Below, one piece after another: positions 11,649-24,454 of a DNA stretch of 64,000 nucleotides (positions are counted from its first letter, which is position 1; each line of letters starts with the position of its first letter). The notes beneath the pieces were generated by a model. It saw only the letters and a list, made by a program, of their open reading frames with translations. It ran no database searches and had not been told where the DNA came from. The stretch lies in assembly GCA_029255685.2 (NCBI GenBank), contig CM055320.2, positions 48,045,910 to 48,109,909 on the forward strand. The letters run 5' to 3'. The translations under genes and the position numbers were made by a program. The stretch comes from Silene conica (taxonomy: Eukaryota > Streptophyta > Magnoliopsida > Caryophyllales > Caryophyllaceae).

Positions 11649-12936
11649 TGTTGGAGGAAGTGTCCTCGATAATAGTGTGTTGACGTAATTAAAACTCATT
11701 TGAATGAAACACAACTGGGAGTGTTACTCTTTTAAAGTCGACTGATCAACATTTACCGATAATGATTGGCTGTCTAGAGTTTGACATTATCGTCATATGA
11801 TGGTGGTGATCAGTTGATCCCTTAAGGTCATATCTTTAGGGAATTCCGTCTCAATGGAATAATTAATTAATATTGTATTGGATACGAATTAATCAATAAC
11901 TGGAAATATTGGAAATGAATTTTATATGACGAATATTTTTATAATGGGATTATAATAATAATAGTCAAAGTAATAAAATCGTTGTATTGCTCGGTTTTTA
12001 TTTATTCGTTTAAGAAACGATTAAATTGAGAATGAACACGGTTGATCATAAAATTACAAAGAGTTGTAATTAAAATTATGATATTGCATTTTATACAATA
12101 GTAATTTCGAAATATTGGAATTATTATTTAAATGTGATAAATTTGTAAATTATGAATTCTAATAGTTAAAATTGCATGATTAACAAATTGGGTCATGTGT
12201 TATTGGACATGTGTGACATGTTACAATTAACACAATTGACAAAGATAAAATGGGTCCATTAACTCCCATTTCAGCCGTGTAGTATGGAGTATATATGTAG
12301 GTTGTGTGTGTAAAATGATTGTGTGTGTAAGTGGGTGTGTAAGTGTGTAAGGAAGTGTAAGGCATATTCTTGCCTTTGTGTAAGAAATAGAAAGGCATGC
12401 ATTGGCCTTAGAAGGCTTGCATGGCCGGCCAAAACAAAGAGCTAGCAAGCTCATTTTGTCCTTTAAATACTACACTACACTACACACTCAATAGAGAGTT
12501 ATGTGTTGATGCTTGATCATTTTCTCTAACACACACCCATGCTATAACATCTTATTCTCCATATTTCCTTAGAAATAATTTTCTAAGTGTAGTAAACCAT
12601 TTCCATACTAATAATATTAATGGTAATATTATTTATATTTCTAGTATACTAATTCTATTTTTCTAGTAACAAAAATAGTATTAGTTTGAGATTGGGTCCT
12701 TGATACGCATCTTTTGGAGACGATTTTTCTTAGATCGTTGTAAGAGTATTTCCGTTTTGAAGACTCACATAATAGGTGATTATTGAGTATAAACCTTCTA
12801 AAACCAATGTAAGGACAATCACATCTTATGATATCATCATGCATGCATAAGATCTAATTAAATTTTAATGACTAAACTTAAATAAATAAAACTCACATTA
12901 GATATGAGTATTAAATCAGGAACTTAGTTTCTAACA
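11649..12936 (+). repeat. 5' LTR of inner Angela element
   Basis: 1288 bp. A TATA-like TTTAAATAC occurs at about 12461. Terminal TG...CA and immediate downstream primer site fix the limits. Confidence 0.93.
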
Positions 12937-12938
12937 AG

Positions 12939-12950
12939 TGGTATCAGAGC
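12939..12950 (+). promoter_or_regulatory. Primer-binding site (initiator Met-tRNA), inner element
   Basis: TGGTATCAGAGC two bases past the LTR end, as in the other LTR elements here. Confidence 0.92.
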
Positions 12951-15379
12951 ATTACGGTTGTTGCATGCATGATCGGATTCATGTTTTATGTTAAACGGAC
13001 TAACATATAATTTTCGAAATTATTGTATTTATTATGAGAAATCACAAAATAATTTTGCATGTTAAAGTTTCTGATTCTAAAATGGTTTTCGGACATAAAA
13101 GTATATTTATGGATTTTTGTTGTTCATTTTTATATTTATTTGTATTTTTTGTAGTTTAAATCGGTTTTAAACAACAATTAATGGGAAAAATAGTTAAAAA
13201 TAGTTTCTGGCCGAGATTTTTTGATATGTTCTCACATGCATATTTAATATATTGTATATGATTTTTCGTAAGAAATGGAGTTAATATGCATGGATTATGA
13301 ATTTTATGAGATAAATAGTCATAATATGAGTAAAAATGGGTATAGAAGGTTATATTTCGAATTTGACCTTAAAATTTTTATGAGAAGTCATATGCAATAT
13401 ATAAAATATCTGTATAAATTTTCGGATTTATTGGACTTGTTTTGCATGATTAATGATTTTTATAGTAAAAATCGGATTAATAGTGACTTAAATTCGACTT
13501 TAATAGTTATAGTTGGAATTTTGCCATAAAAATTTAACACAATGTCACATGCAATATTTAAAGAATGTATATAATTTTTGGGAATTTATTCTCAAATGAT
13601 GCATGTTTTGTGATTTTAATAGTTAAAATCGGCTAAATAATGACTTATAGTGTTAAAAATAGTTAATCTTGTTATTATGGCATAAAATTTTACCCATAAA
13701 TGTCTTATATAATGGGAACATCAGATATAAAAGTTGGATATCAAAAAGTTTCTGTTTTTATGATTATTAATTTTTATGAGTTAATTAGTTAATAATCTAA
13801 TTTATGAGTCGTAAAAATAAAATTTCGAGCATGGTCTATAATTTTTTGTCATTTTCAGGTTCTAATATATATTTTAGGATGACTAAAAATTTATGGCAAA
13901 TTATTGCAAGTTTTTATAATTTAAATCGGATTTTTAACCATAAAAACGGCTTTTATACGATTTATTTAACAAATAAAATATAAATATTTGCATAAGACCA
14001 TTTTATTAATTTCTGAATTTTTAGAAAATTTCCAGAAAGTTTAAAATTTTTGAATTTTAAATTTCGAATTTTATTGTCTCATTTGGCCATATTTTGTTTA
14101 TTTTTCCTGAAAATACAAGTAATTTATGAACAATAATGCAAAATCAAGTTAGATCATGATCAAATATTAGTAGAGACTAAACATTGATTCCTAAAGTAAG
14201 TTAGGATGACTAACTTGGACATAAATTAGATTTATGTAATTTTGATGATTTTAATAGTTAAAGTCGCGCATATCCGTAAAAACCGTAAACAAATATGAGA
14301 TATTTGCTCCCATAAGGCGATTTGGCATTAAAAATTGAGCATGTCCATACATATTTTATTATTGCATTTTATTTAATGTGAATGTCATATTTGAATGTTT
14401 TTATATAATTTGGAATTATGTAATTTTTCTTAGTATGACCTTAGTTTTAATCAATATTACCCGTAATGAAAGAGAATATTGATTCGGTTGTAATTATGTG
14501 ATCTCGTATCACGGGTTTGTAATTTAATTTAATTTTCAGTTTTACAAATAGAATAGTTGTATTATTTTATTGTAATTCCGAAGATCCAAAAGACGGTGCC
14601 ATACGGAAAGGAGTTCCGACAAGACGGTGTTTTCTTGGATGGCGTGCCAGTGAAGTTCAAGGGACCATGGAGTTGGTTTCCGAATTTGTAATAGTTAATT
14701 GGTTTTTACTATTACTAGGAAGGCCATACTAGGATTTTATTGCTTTATTGCTTTTATTTTTTCATTATTAATATGTTTGCATGCATAAGCCAAATCGCCA
14801 TAAACATGCATATTAGTTTAGATCGTTAAAAACGACCGTGTCAATTATAATTATCAATTTCACCAATTTTATTCACTTAAAGGAGATAGATAATAAATTG
14901 ACAAGACCTCTATATTAAACAAAAACAATTGAGAATTAGCCTTACCAAATAGTAGAACCCATGAGCTTCTATTTCGTGGGGTGGTGCTAGTCCAGTGGGC
15001 AGTACGAACCTCATTACGTAGGATAAGTGGGGCAATGAGGTGGATTCAGTCCAGTGGGCGGATCGCATCTCGATGCATTTGAAATTTGGTTTGTACTCAA
15101 CGAAAGTGTAAATTATGATTCGGGCTAAGATGAATAAATTATGATTTGTCATCAACCAAGAGTTCTATGGTAGAACCGGTTTATTTTAACCCACCAAACC
15201 ATATCATTGGGTCGGAGTTCCAGTGGTTCACAATTTCGGTGGTATGGGTTTGGGTCTTGGAATCATTTATAAAATTGGATAGAGGTCATTTTATAGATGC
15301 CATAACTTGTCAACCTTATTTACAAGTTTACAAAACGATAGATGTTAATTTTTCCTTCATCTCTTGTAGTAATTGAAAA
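12951..15379 (+). other. Untranslated leader of inner Angela element
   Basis: 2.4 kb, AT-rich, without a supported gene; related in many short blocks to the outer element's leader. TTTTCCTTCATCTCTTGTAG just before the gag start resembles a splice acceptor and may end a leader intron. Confidence 0.65.
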
Positions 15380-16149
15380 ATGGATGCTTTCAATAATCTC
15401 GTTCCGATCACCATTGATAACTGGCAAAAATACTGTGAAGATGATTCGACTAGAGAATTGCGCTTTACGATCGACAACAATGGAAATCTTTGTCTAATAA
15501 CCGCTCTGCTCCACCTAGACCAATTATGATGTCTGATCATAATTATGATAATCTTGTCTCTCAAATGAACTCGCTGTCTTTAGAGACAAAAGGGGATGAG
15601 GAGATGAGTGGGAGCACAAGCGGAAAACCTCTTTCCATTAGGAATGGAAGGAAGTTTAAGAGGATGAAGAGGGGAAAGCGACCCTTCAAGGGAGTAGCTA
15701 GTGGGACTACTGCAACCAGAAAAAGGGGTGCTAAACCTTTTGAAATTTGTCACCATTGTTTTGAGTTTGGCCATTGGAGGCGTAACTGCCCCAGATATTT
15801 GGAGGACATCAAGGATGGAATTATTACTCCAAAGAGTAAGACTCTATCCGAAATATATGTTATTGACATTAATTTCACCTCCTCCATAACATGGGTATTA
15901 GATACTGGTTGTGGATCTCACCTTTGTAATCATTTACAGGGGCTAAGAACTGTGGAGAAGCTAGACAAAAGTGACGTGGATCTCAGACTTGGAAATGAGG
16001 CTAAGGTAGCCGCTTCTTCAAAGGGAACCTACGTACTACATTTAGCTAGTGGTTATGAGTTGTATTTGAAAGATTGTTATTATGTACCCTCTTTATCAAA
16101 GAACATCATTTCGGTTGCCATGTTGGACATGGAAGGATTTCATTCATGA
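15380..16149 (+). pseudogene. gag: Angela gag (internally deleted) and protease start
   Basis: ATG 15380 opens MDAFNNLVPITIDNWQKY, the expected start of an Angela Gag. The frame closes after about 50 codons and most of the capsid region is missing, consistent with a deletion joining the N-terminus to the C-terminal part. From about 15490 the frame holds a basic linker, a CCHC zinc knuckle (CHHCFEFGHWRRNC) and the protease active site WVLDTGCGSH at about 15892-15921. The frame ends at 16149 because one T appears lost near 16140; the continuation SFMIKNN is in another frame. Confidence 0.85.
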
Positions 16150-17450
16150 TTAAGAATAATTTTTGTGAAATACATCGAAATGGCTTGGTGGTAGGCCAAG
16201 CGAATTCCGTAAATGGGATTTATGTACTCAACAACTCAAAATCTATTGATGTCCATAATGTGCAAACAAAAAGACTGAAATCAAATGATCCAAATGAATC
16301 GTTTATTTGGCATTGCCGTCTAGGTCACATAAATGAAAATCGCATTAAAAGATTAGTATCGACTAATATCATCAAACCATTCGATTACATATCATATGGA
16401 GTATGCGAATCATGTCTTCTTGGTAAGATAACTCGATCACCTTTTAGTGGAAAAGGAGAAAGAGCAAGTGATTTGTTAGGACCTATACATACCGATGTAA
16501 GTGGTCCAATGACAATCACCGCAAGAGGAAATTATGACTACTTTATTACTTTTACTGATGATTTAAGTAGATATGGGTATATCTACTTAATCAAATATAA
16601 AAGTGAAGCATTTGAAAAGTTCAAAGAATTTCAAAATGAAGTAGAGAACCAAACCAATAGAAAGATCAAAGCACTTCGATCAGATCGTGGTGGCGAATAT
16701 CTAAGCAATGAATTTGATTCTCATTTAAAAGATTGTGGCATAGTATCACAACTTACTCCACCTGGAACACCGCAACTTAATGGTGTTTCTGAAAGGAGAA
16801 ATCGAACCTTATTAGATATGGTTCGATCAATGATGAGTCTTACTGATCTCCCTGATTCATTTTGGGGATTTGCACTCCAAACCGCAATACACTCCTTAAA
16901 CAGGAGTCCGACTAAAGCTGCAAATAAAACTCCATATGAAATATGGAAAGGGAAAGTCCCTAATTTTTCATATATGAAGATATGGGGTTGCAAGGCTTAT
17001 GTTAAGAACAAGTCTTCCGGTAAGCTTGCACCCAAATCTGACAAATGCACGTTTGTGGGATATCCACTCAATACTCGTGCATACTACTTTTATAATTCTC
17101 AAGAGAACAAAGTGTTTGTGTCTCGAGAAGTTGTCTTTTTAGAAAATGACTTCATTTCTAAAAGACAGAGTGGGAGAAAATTTGAACTTGAAGAAATTCA
17201 AGATCAAGAGCCACAAACAGAAGTAGAAATGACACAAGAAGACATTCCTTCTTCGTCAAATGCTGTAGTTCATGCTCCAGTACCTAGGAGGTCTGGAAGG
17301 GTGAGTCACCAACCTGAAAGATATATTAGTGTCATTGAGGTAGGAGACGCTTTAGACGTCTTTCTAATGGAAAATGATGAACCATCAACCTACAAAGGAG
17401 CCATATCCAGTCCAAATTCAACTTTTTGGCTTGAAGCCATGAAATCCTAA
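16143..17450 (+). pseudogene. pol: Angela GAG-pre-integrase and integrase
   Basis: After the frameshift, the zinc-binding H..C..C region (HCRLGHINENRIKRL ... CESCLLGK) and the integrase core follow. Catalytic residues are visible in HTDVSGPM (first Asp), RSDRGGEY (second Asp) and NGVSERRNRT (Glu). Integrase inserts element DNA into the chromosome. The frame ends at TAA 17448-17450 in the segment EAMKS, where the family continues without a stop, so this is a nonsense mutation; the same frame stays open on the other side. Confidence 0.9.
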
Positions 17451-18127
17451 ATTAAATCTATGGAAGATAATCAAGTTTGGAACTTGGTAGATTTGCCTGA
17501 GAACGTTAAACCGCTACAGTGCAAATGGATCTTCAAAATCAAGAATGGCATAGAGGGACATGATGATGTCTACAAAGCTAGGCTTGTAGCAAAAGGTTTC
17601 ACTCAAATTCATGGTCTACACTATGATGAAACTTTTGCTCCTGTAGCTATGCTGAGATCAATTCGGATTATATTAGCGATTGCCGCATTTCACGATTATG
17701 AAATATGGCAGATGGATGTCAAAACCGCCTTCCTAAATGGGCATTTAGAGGAGGAGGTGTACATGGTACAACCTGAAGGTTTTAAGGATCCTAAAAATCC
17801 TAAAAATCCTAACAAAGTATGCAAGCTAAATAGGTCCATTTATGGGCTTAAGCAAGCATCAAGAAGTTGGAATCATCGGTTCAATCATGTGATAAAAGAG
17901 AATGGGTTCACTCGAAGTGTCGAAGAACCTTGTTCATACATGAAGTTCAGTGGGAGCAAAGTTGTGTTCCTAATCTTGTATGTAGATGACATACTCCTCA
18001 TTGGTAACGATGTTACCATGTTGACTTCAGTCAAGGATTGGTTAGGAAAGCATTTCCAAATGAAAGATTTGGGAAATGCACAACGCATACTGGGTATAAG
18101 GATCTTTAGAGAAAGATCAGAAGAATA
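17451..18127 (+). pseudogene. pol: Angela reverse transcriptase
   Basis: Copia reverse transcriptase with the motifs [54 protein letters not shown] and the catalytic YVDDILLIGND. It copies element RNA into DNA. The frame is open from the nonsense codon at 17448 to about 18127, where a small indel moves it (RERSEEYWH stops; the next frame begins ALSQESYVDKIL). Confidence 0.9.
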
Positions 18128-18991
18128 TTGGCACTAAGCCAAGAATCTTATGTGGATAAGATACTTCGTCGCTTCAACATTGAAAATTCTAAGAGAGGAC
18201 TAGTTCCTATGGGGAGTGGGATTTCTTTGAGCAAAACCCAATCACCCACCCCTGATCAAACAGAACATGTTGAACGAATGAAGGACATACCCTATGCTTC
18301 AGCTGTTGGGTCAATCATGTATGCCATGAATTGTACCCGTCCAGATGTGTCATATGCTTTAAGCATGACGAGTAGATACCAAGCCAATCCAGGTGAAAAA
18401 CACTGGATAGCCGTTAAGAATATCCTTAAGTACTTAAGAAGAACTAAGGATCTATTCTTAGTGTTTGGAGGAGAAGGTGAGTTTAGTGTAAAGGGTTACA
18501 CCGACTCAAGCTTTCAAACAGATGCGGATGATATGAAATCCCAGGCTGGCTTTATCTATATGATCAATGGTGGTGCGATAAGCTGGAGAAGCTTCAAGGA
18601 GCCAGTTGTTGCAGATTCTACTACAGAGGCTGAGTATATTGCAGCATCAGAGGCTGCAAAGGAAGCTGTGTGGATTAGGCAATTCTTGGAAGGACTAAAG
18701 GTAGTCCCCGAAGCCAAAGATCCTATCACAATTCTTTGTGACGACAGTGGGGCTATCTTTCAAGCAAAGGAGCCCAAGTCTAGCAATAAGTCCAAACATG
18801 TACACAGAAAATTTCATGTAATTAGAGACTTTATTGAAAGGAAGGAAGTTGCGATTTGTAAGGTTGGGACAGAGGATAATATTGTTGATCCTTTAACCAA
18901 GCCTTTATCGCAGGCTAAGCATGACCGGCATGTAGCATCCATGGGTCTTAAACGCATGCCAGACATGTACAAGATTATGAGAATGAAATAA
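18128..18991 (+). pseudogene. pol: Angela reverse transcriptase tail and RNase H
   Basis: Continuation in a third frame: ALSQESYVDKILRRFNIE, then the RNase H region with GYTDSSFQTD, STTEAEYIAASEAAKEAVW, ILCDDSGAI and KHVHRKFHVIRDFIE. RNase H removes the RNA strand after copying. It ends normally at TAA 18989-18991 after MYKIMRMK. This is not a separate gene; it is the C-terminal third of the broken polyprotein. Confidence 0.9.
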
Positions 18992-19768
18992 AATGTTATT
19001 TTTCGAGTTGTTCATAATTCATAATTCATTTATCGTAATAGAGTTTAAATACTCAAAACCAAGGTCATAAGATTAAAATGGGATGGTAAGACCATATTGA
19101 ACCCCATTAAAGTGAATTGAATTATCATGACCTCGCCCCTAATTGCTTAAGTGAGGTGACATCTCAATGCAACCGGATGTGTGATGCGATTGATGGCGAG
19201 TTCGATTGCCATAAAGTCATACGAGATGACTAATCGATCACCTAGGCATAGACATGTTAAGATACATATGCCGGGCTAATGACCGCTGATAGAGCTCTGG
19301 CGTACTCTTATTAAAAGACTGCCTGGTCGTGGCGGGAGCATCTATCGTGTTTCACATGCGTCAGTTCTTGGACTAATGACTGTTCTCGGAGGTGGCATAG
19401 TTTTCAGATTAACTTTGATTTATGTCCTAGCACCTCGTAACAAGGGTTTATAAGGACACATTTTGGGTTATAATGGACTATGGCCAGCCGGAAGGAATAA
19501 GTCGATTAGGAATTGTTCACCCCTTGTCAGGGTTGAACAATATCTCTAGGCCACTCGAGGAGAATAATAACTAGAAATGCGTGGCCACGCTCGGAAGGTA
19601 TCTATGGTAGATAATTCCGGTCAGTAGTTATAACTCCAGATCGAGATAAACCACTCTAGATTTTAATCAATTGCCGGCACGACCTGAGAGGATGCCATGC
19701 ATTGAGTGGGAGATAGTAATAGGGCAAGAGAATTGGTAACACACACTTGTCTCGGACAAGTGGGAGAT
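18992..19768 (+). other. 3' untranslated region and polypurine tract of inner Angela
   Basis: Non-coding 3' region ending in the purine-rich GGACAAGTGGGAGAT just before the 3' LTR; this tract primes plus-strand DNA synthesis. Much of it has a homologous counterpart in the outer element (22690-22841 and 25858-26367), showing relatedness. Confidence 0.8.
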
Positions 19769-21057
19769 TGTTGGAGGAAGTGTCCTCGACAATAGTGTGT
19801 TGACGTAATTAAAACTCATTTGAATGAAACACAACTGGGAGTGTTACTCTTTTAAAGTCGACTGATCAACATTTACCGATAATGATTGGCTGTCTAGAGT
19901 TTGACATTATCGTCATATGATGGTGGTGATCAGTTGATCCCTTAAGGTCATATCTTTAGGGAATTCCGTCTCAATGGAATAATTAATTAATATTGTATTG
20001 GATACGAATTAATCAATAACTGGAAATATTGGAAATGAATTTTATATGACGAATATTTTTATAATGTGATTATAATAATAATAGTCAAAGTAATAAAATC
20101 GTTGTATTGCTCGGTTTTTATTTATTCGTTTAAGAAACGATTAAATTGAGAATGAACACGGTTGATCATAAAATTACAAAGAGTTGTAATTAAAATTATG
20201 ATATTGCATTTTATACAATAATAATTTCGAAATATTGGAATTATTATTTAAATGTGATAAATTTGTAAATTATGAATTCTAATAGTTAAAATTGCATGAT
20301 TAACAAATTGGGTCATGTGTTATTGGACATGTGTGACATGTTACAAATTAACACAATTGACAAAGATAAAATGGGTCCATTAACTCCCATTTCAGCCGTG
20401 TAGTATGGAGTATATATGTAGGTTGTGTGTGTAAAATGATTGTGTGTGTAAGTGGGTGTGTAAGTGTGTAAGGAAGTGTAAGGCATATTCTTGCCTTTGT
20501 GTAAGAAATAGAAAGGCATGCATTGGCCTTAGAAGGCTTGCATGGCCGGCCAAAACAAAGAGCAAGCAAGCTCATTTTGTCCTTTAAATACTACACTACA
20601 CTACACACTCAATAGAGAGTTATGTGTTGATGCTTGATCATTTTCTCTAACACACACCCATGCTATAACATCTTATTCTCCATATTTCCTTAGAAATAAT
20701 TTTCTAAGTGTAGTAAACCATTTCCATACTAATAATATTAATGGTAATATTATTTATATTTCTAGTATACTAATTCTATTTTTCTAGTAACAAAAATAGT
20801 ATTAGTTTGAGATTGGGTCCTTGATACGCATCTTTTGGAGACGATTTTTCTTAGATCGTTGTAAGGGTATTTCCGTTTTGAAGACTCACATAATAGGTGA
20901 TTATTGAGTATAAACCTTCTAAAACCAATGTAAGGACAATCACATCTTATGATATCATCATGCATGCAAAAGATCTAACTAAGTTTTAATGACTAAACTT
21001 AAATAAATAAAACTCACATTAGATATGAGTATTAAATCAGGAACTTAGTTTCTAACA
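19769..21057 (+). repeat. 3' LTR of inner Angela element
   Basis: 1289 bp, near-identical to 11649-12936. Differences seen include one inserted A in TTACAAATTAACAC and a few substitutions near its 3' end. Confidence 0.93.
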
Positions 21058-21062
21058 ATAAG

Positions 21063-22841
21063 GGCAAGGAGAAGGAAGCGGGAAGTTCCTTACTTGGATG
21101 ACTATGGTAGCGTCCAATTGATCGAAGACTTGAAGAGCTAGGCTCTAATTTTCATATTGTCTTCTTTCATATTTTATAATTTATTTTCTTGTAAGACAAG
21201 GATTCAAATCCTAAAACAATGGTTGTAATTTTGGATATTAGTGACTTGGTTTTCAACCCAAGTCATTACTTTTGTTCTTAATCAAGTACTTGATTTTTAA
21301 AATAAATTGCATATCTTGTTAAAACATGAATAATGGTGATTTTATCACGAAACAAGAAACATTGATACGATCAATATAATATAATCAAAGTGTTGATTAA
21401 AACGGAGAACTACACCCCATGAAATACTTTCAATCAAAATGAGACATCATCAGTTCATTATAAGATTTTCATTTTAAGTGAAAATGAGAATGAGTTCAAC
21501 ACATCTATATAACTTTTCAATCATTCAAATACATTGGTTTAATCGAAAATAGATATCCTTATACGAATAAAGGTTATTGTTAAAAGGATAGAGTGAGAGA
21601 AAAGATTTTCCGCCCGTAAACCAATGAAATAAATGTAGGATCTTAGAGAAGAATCCCACATGGGAGTCTTAAGAAGAACCCTAAATGAAGAAACAAAGAA
21701 ACTACGAGAGGACACTGAAGAAACTACGGGAGGACACTAGAGGAAATGTTTCTTATGTTCATTGTTTCAAAGAGAGGATATATGAAACCCCGTATGAAAT
21801 CGGAAGGAAATTGGTTCCTTGAAATAATGATATTCTCAAAATTATAAGATAATAGAGGAGAAATCATCTCAGTTCCCTCGACAGTAGTATATGTTTTATC
21901 GAAAAGTGATGTTAGGAATTCATAAGATGTCGATTGAATAAAGATGGACCACTATAGGGATAGTGATAGTGATAATGATTCAAGTGATAAATAAATATTT
22001 ACATGCGAGAAATGAAAGGTTCATTTAAGAGATCGAGTGATATTGTTTTTAGTGGGAGCGATATTCATTAAAGAATTGAACCTACCATTTAGAGAGGATG
22101 GGTGATTCTTTAAAGTGTAAATAATAAGAGGTTCTCAATTCTAGATGAACAAATACCTTATATCATAAGATGATGGAGCTTGACGGGAAGGTTTATTATA
22201 TTGATAATAAAAGGTCGCCAATTAGAAATCAAAGTGGTTAAATTGAATAAAGCCTTGATAATATAGCCAAGATGTTTGAAAATAGTAAGAGTGATGAAAT
22301 CATAAATAACTACAATATAGATTTCAGTACATAAGTGACTAGATAATTTCGAGTGATCTTTAATCCCTCTAGTATATCAATACGTCACGAGTTATAAGAT
22401 AACAGTGGGAGCTTTCCTCAGGAAAGGAAACTCAAAATCTAGAAAGAGTTCTAGATATGTACTCAAATAAAATCATATTATGTGAGATAATATGAGATGG
22501 AAGGAGACCAAAATTTGTAAGTTTTGCAATCATGAATAAAAGGTTATTCGCAAAACACTAATACAAACAGATGATCGTGCATCAAATGCAATGAAATAGT
22601 ATTGACTACTTTGTATGACAATGTCATTTGAGTTATAATTAACTCAAAATAAAAGGATACTTTGTCAAAATCCAAATGGATTGTAAGAGACAATATTGAA
22701 CCCCATAAAGTGAACTGGATTGACTTAGTATAGCCCCTAGACGCTTACATGAGGTGACGTCTCAAGCGACTAGAATGTGAGGCGACTGATGGCAAGTTCA
22801 AGTGCCATAGAGTCATATGTGATGACTAGTCGATCACATAG
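21063..22841 (+). other. Post-gag region of outer copia element
   Basis: After the last gag codons (21063 to about 21140) come 1.7 kb without an open frame or recognisable pol motif, so the enzyme genes are absent rather than merely frameshifted. The last 150 bases resemble the Angela 3' untranslated region. The final CATAG (22837-22841) is the TSD of the solo LTR. Confidence 0.65.
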
Positions 22842-23784
22842 TGTAACATCCCATATTTTTATAAAATATATTTTAAGGGTTTTAATTATTTTAAAGTAAT
22901 GAAATAATATTTTAATATTTTAATAATTTATCGGAAAGTACTTTTATAAATAATAAGATCCGTCTTAAGAACCTTAAGTCCTTAAGATGAATACAACTTC
23001 GCAACTTGACTTCATATCCTAAAACCCGTTCATCCAAACCCGTTTCCTTGAAACGGGAAAGGACAATTAAAACCCTCCTAAGACCCATGTGTGTCGACAC
23101 ATTTCACATCTCAAAATAATAGAATACAGTAAACTTCATTCTCAAAAACCTCCTTAAATCTTCATCTTCTTCTCCATTTTTCTTCATCATCCGTTCACCG
23201 AATCGAGGTAATAAATACATTTTCGGAATCCTCATCGAATTTGCAAGTCATCCGTCACTTCCGTTTTTCATTTCCATTCACTCGAAATTTGGGCTGTTTT
23301 CTTAAGAATCGTCTTTTAGGCTTTAAAACCCGTTTTTCTTGATTGTAGGTGAGGGCTTAGAAGACCCGGACGTGGATAGCTTCATTGTCGAGGAGGAGCT
23401 TTGAGCGGGATTGCTTTTAAGGTGACAATAATGAGAAACTCGGCCTTATTGTGAATATTATCAATTTACATGTTTAGGATGCTTAAGTTTCTGATTTTCT
23501 TATGGTTTATGTTCAATGAGTTAGAAATCATGCTAGGAATACATGTGTATGATGTTTATGCGCTTAGATAATGTTTCACATGCCTAGTATTTCATTTTCA
23601 GAAATTTATGTTTGCGACAGATACAAATAATAATCGTATTGAGGATTGTTGTGAGTTTAATTGCTGATAGATAGTGTTATTGGATGATTTGAGATATTGG
23701 GTAAACATTGTATGTTGCTAGTTTAGAAGTCTTGAATCGATTTAGGATGATTTGCATATTGTAGGAAATTGCGTTTTTCGCGTA

Positions 23785-24180
23785 CAGGGGACCCTGAGCC
23801 GGTAGGCTGACCGGCAGCCGGTCGGCCGGCTCAGAGTCGGGGTGTCGTGTTTTATTAGTTCAGAAATTGTGTGAGAGGGCTCTGAGCCGGTAGGTCGGCC
23901 GCCGGTCGACCGGCTCAGAGTACCTGTTGTGTTTTAGAAATTCGCAAAAGAGGCTTGGGAAGTGACTCCCAGCCGGCAGGCCGGTACACCGGCTGAGGGT
24001 CACTCCTTGTGTTTTCAGATTTAAGTATTTGCTTGTGGGAAGGGACTCCCAGCCGGCTGGCCGGCGGACGGTCCACCGGCTGAGAGCCCTTTCTCCTTGA
24101 TTTTCAGCCGATGGTTTGGCATGGGAAGGGACTCCCAGCCGGTGGACCGGATGACGGTCTGGGACCGGCTGAGAGCCCCT
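23785..24180 (+). repeat. GC-rich inverted-repeat units with conserved arms
   Basis: About five units of roughly 80-110 bp, each with arms related to CTGAGCCGG and CCGGCTCAG, or CTCCCAGCCGG and CCGGCTGAGAG, around a variable CCGG-rich loop. The clearest has perfect 12-bp arms at 23880-23891 and 23909-23920. The left partial LTR carries one such unit at about 15-63. Here the arms are conserved and the loops vary, the reverse of the array that follows. Confidence 0.7.
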
Positions 24181-24454
24181 GTTCTCATTGTTTTGCTTTT
24201 AACTTTCAATCGGTTAATCGGTTTGTTTTGAAACTCGTTCCGTGTACCTTTGATGTCTGTTTGAGGTCCCCGGAGGATGGGCAACGCTATATTGGGTTCG
24301 GGAATGGAGAGAGGATAGAGACCCCCCGGTCGGGTAACCGAAAGGGAAACCGGCTCTCCCTCAACTTAGTTCCCGGGATCAATTAAGTGTTGATTAGAAA
24401 CATAAGAGATAAGAACTAAAGGGTTAGTTGTTGAATTGAATGCTATCATAGTGA

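Larger units (their letters stand above)
11649..21057 (+). mobile_element. Angela-lineage Ty1/copia retrotransposon, defective, nested
   Basis: Near-identical LTRs (11649-12936 and 19769-21057) begin TGTTGGAGGAAG and end CTAACA. The exact 5-bp duplication ATAAG lies at 11644-11648 and 21058-21062. It sits inside the gag tail of the outer copia element, so it is younger. Domain order protease, integrase, reverse transcriptase, RNase H is that of Ty1/copia. Integrase wording such as CGIVSQLTPPGTPQ and SERRNRTLLDMVRSMMS is typical of the Angela/BARE group. The coding region has a shortened gag and at least three breaks in pol. By eye the LTRs differ at only about ten positions, indicating recent insertion. 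Confidence 0.92.

Noticed and set aside
12180..12454. Minus-strand ORFs repeated at 20313-20575
   Set aside because: They occur in both LTRs of the Angela element and reflect GTGTGT-rich DNA, not genes.
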